This document shows, piece after piece, positions 4,773 to 5,319 of a stretch of DNA of 5,319 nucleotides. The stretch's first letter is position 1. Each line of letters opens with the position of its first letter. A model generated the notes under the pieces. It was not told where the DNA came from and did not search any database. It was given only the letters and a program-made list of their open reading frames with translations. The DNA is from an uncultured Oscillospiraceae bacterium. Its GTDB lineage: Bacteria; Bacillota; Clostridia; Oscillospirales; Ruminococcaceae. Made by a program: the position numbers and the translations under genes. The stretch spans positions 1 to 5,319 of the forward strand of contig CAJTSZ010000126.1 of assembly GCA_910578755.1 (NCBI GenBank), read 5' to 3'.

Positions 4773-5319
4773 TTTGTTTCCCCCTTGGTTTCGCCGCTTT
4801 TGTTTTCCTTTGGTTTTCCCTTTACCGCCCAAAAACAGCAAATGCCCGCAAAAAATACATACGCTCCTGCCAACACCAAGGCGCCCTGGGTTAAAAAGCT
4901 TTCAAACGCTATTTTGGAGCTTACTCCCTGGTAAAATGCAGCAGCCGCAAAAAGAAGGGTTCCCACCTGCCAGGCCATCATTGCCTTTTGCTTACCCATT
5001 ACTACTGCTGTAAACAGCAGCGGCGCACAGGCAAAGCGGATCACATACAAAGGCAGCAGCCTGCGGCTGTAACCAATACAGCCCAGCCATTTTGGCCCCA
5101 AAAACAGGGAGACAGCCCAAGGTAGGCAAAGGGACAGCCCCCCAAAGCCTATAACGGAAAGCACAGCCAAAGCGGCCCATACTCTGGGGAAACTGTTTAT
5201 TTTCCCTGTATTCTTGTATTCTTCCGCCGCCTGCTTAAAAAATACCTGGCCCACCGCGTTGGAAATAAGGGATAACGGCAGGGAAAGCACCCTGTCCACC
5301 ATGGCGTAGCCCCCCAGCT
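4763..5319 (-). CDS. Wzx-type polysaccharide flippase, C-terminal part (partial)
   Basis: The reading frame is open to the right edge, so the N-terminus is missing; about 184 residues are visible. The role inferred from family is to flip the undecaprenyl-pyrophosphate-linked repeat unit across the cytoplasmic membrane (MATE-like oligosaccharide flippase superfamily). The visible start contains a GGYAMVDRVLSLPLSLIS segment followed by GQVFFKQAAEEY. Both are hallmarks of this family, in which a helix ending in LPLSLI is followed by a QVFF..A.E loop. Further on come FLGPKW, the usual loop motif after a transmembrane helix, and LLPLYVIRF. Four hydrophobic segments can be seen, at about residues 45-66, 85-106, 112-128 and 143-165, before a Lys/Glu-rich cytoplasmic tail ending KGETKCR. 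An internal ATG at 5302 is not the start, because conserved family sequence continues upstream of it. The TAA stop overlaps the next gene's start by 10 bases, which suggests coupled translation. The transported glycan cannot be told from sequence. Confidence 0.85.
   Translation of the reverse strand, partial: LGGYAMVDRVLSLPLSLISNAVGQVFFKQAAEEYKNTGKINSFPRVWAALAVLSVIGFGGLSLCLPWAVSLFLGPKWLGCIGYSRRLLPLYVIRFACAPLLFTAVVMGKQKAMMAWQVGTLLFAAAAFYQGVSSKIAFESFLTQGALVLAGAYVFFAGICCFWAVKGKPKENKSGETKGETKCR
4780..4786 (-). promoter_or_regulatory. Ribosome binding site of the polymerase gene
   Basis: AAGGGGG lies 7 bases before the ATG at 4772 and inside the 3' end of the flippase gene. It decides the start of the polymerase gene against the in-frame ATG at 4841. 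Confidence 0.7.

Noticed and set aside
4773..4841. Upstream ATG of the polymerase gene (23 more residues, Lys/Gly-rich)
   Set aside because: It reads through the flippase tail in a second frame, and the ATG at 4772 has the proper ribosome binding site and hydrophobic N-terminus.

Overview
The window reads as part of a Wzy-dependent exopolysaccharide or capsule locus, followed downstream by an unassigned non-coding block that looks like a structured RNA. The organism is most likely a Firmicute of clostridial type. This is an inference from the strong purine-rich ribosome binding sites (AGGAAGG, AAGGGGG), a TTG start with a near-perfect ribosome binding site, a sigmaA-type promoter (CTGACA-N17-TATAAT), tightly packed genes and intermediate base composition. 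No species marker is visible.

From about 374 to the right edge, five genes are all on the minus strand, so transcription runs right to left. In transcription order they are: the C-terminal part of a Wzx-type flippase (runs off the right edge, ends 4763); a Wzy/O-antigen-ligase-like membrane polymerase (4772-3432, overlapping the flippase by 10 bases); a family 4 glycosyltransferase (3416-2316); a second, WbuB-like family 4 glycosyltransferase (2319-1099, ATGA overlap with the first); and a small PglC-type polyprenyl-phosphate sugar phosphotransferase (1048-374, TTG start). The genes have gaps of at most 50 bases or overlap, and no promoter or terminator is evident between them, so they are probably one operon whose first genes lie off the right edge. 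The expected division of labour is as follows: the phosphotransferase puts the first sugar on undecaprenyl phosphate, the two glycosyltransferases extend the repeat unit inside the cell, Wzx flips it and Wzy polymerises it outside.

Bases 1-373 hold no convincing gene. On the minus strand, 50 bases past the last stop codon, there is a strong promoter, followed by about 290 bases dense in inverted repeats: a 22-nt-arm helix (80-170), a perfect 8-bp hairpin whose 8-nt loop reads CCUCCUUU, identical to the anti-Shine-Dalgarno end of 16S rRNA, a long-range 6-bp closing helix (21-26 with 220-225), and a set of mutually exclusive hairpins around an AGGGUGGAACC motif that resembles a T-box core. This could be a free-standing regulatory RNA or a long 5' leader for a gene off the left edge. 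It is the most unusual item in the window. I could not assign it to a known RNA family.
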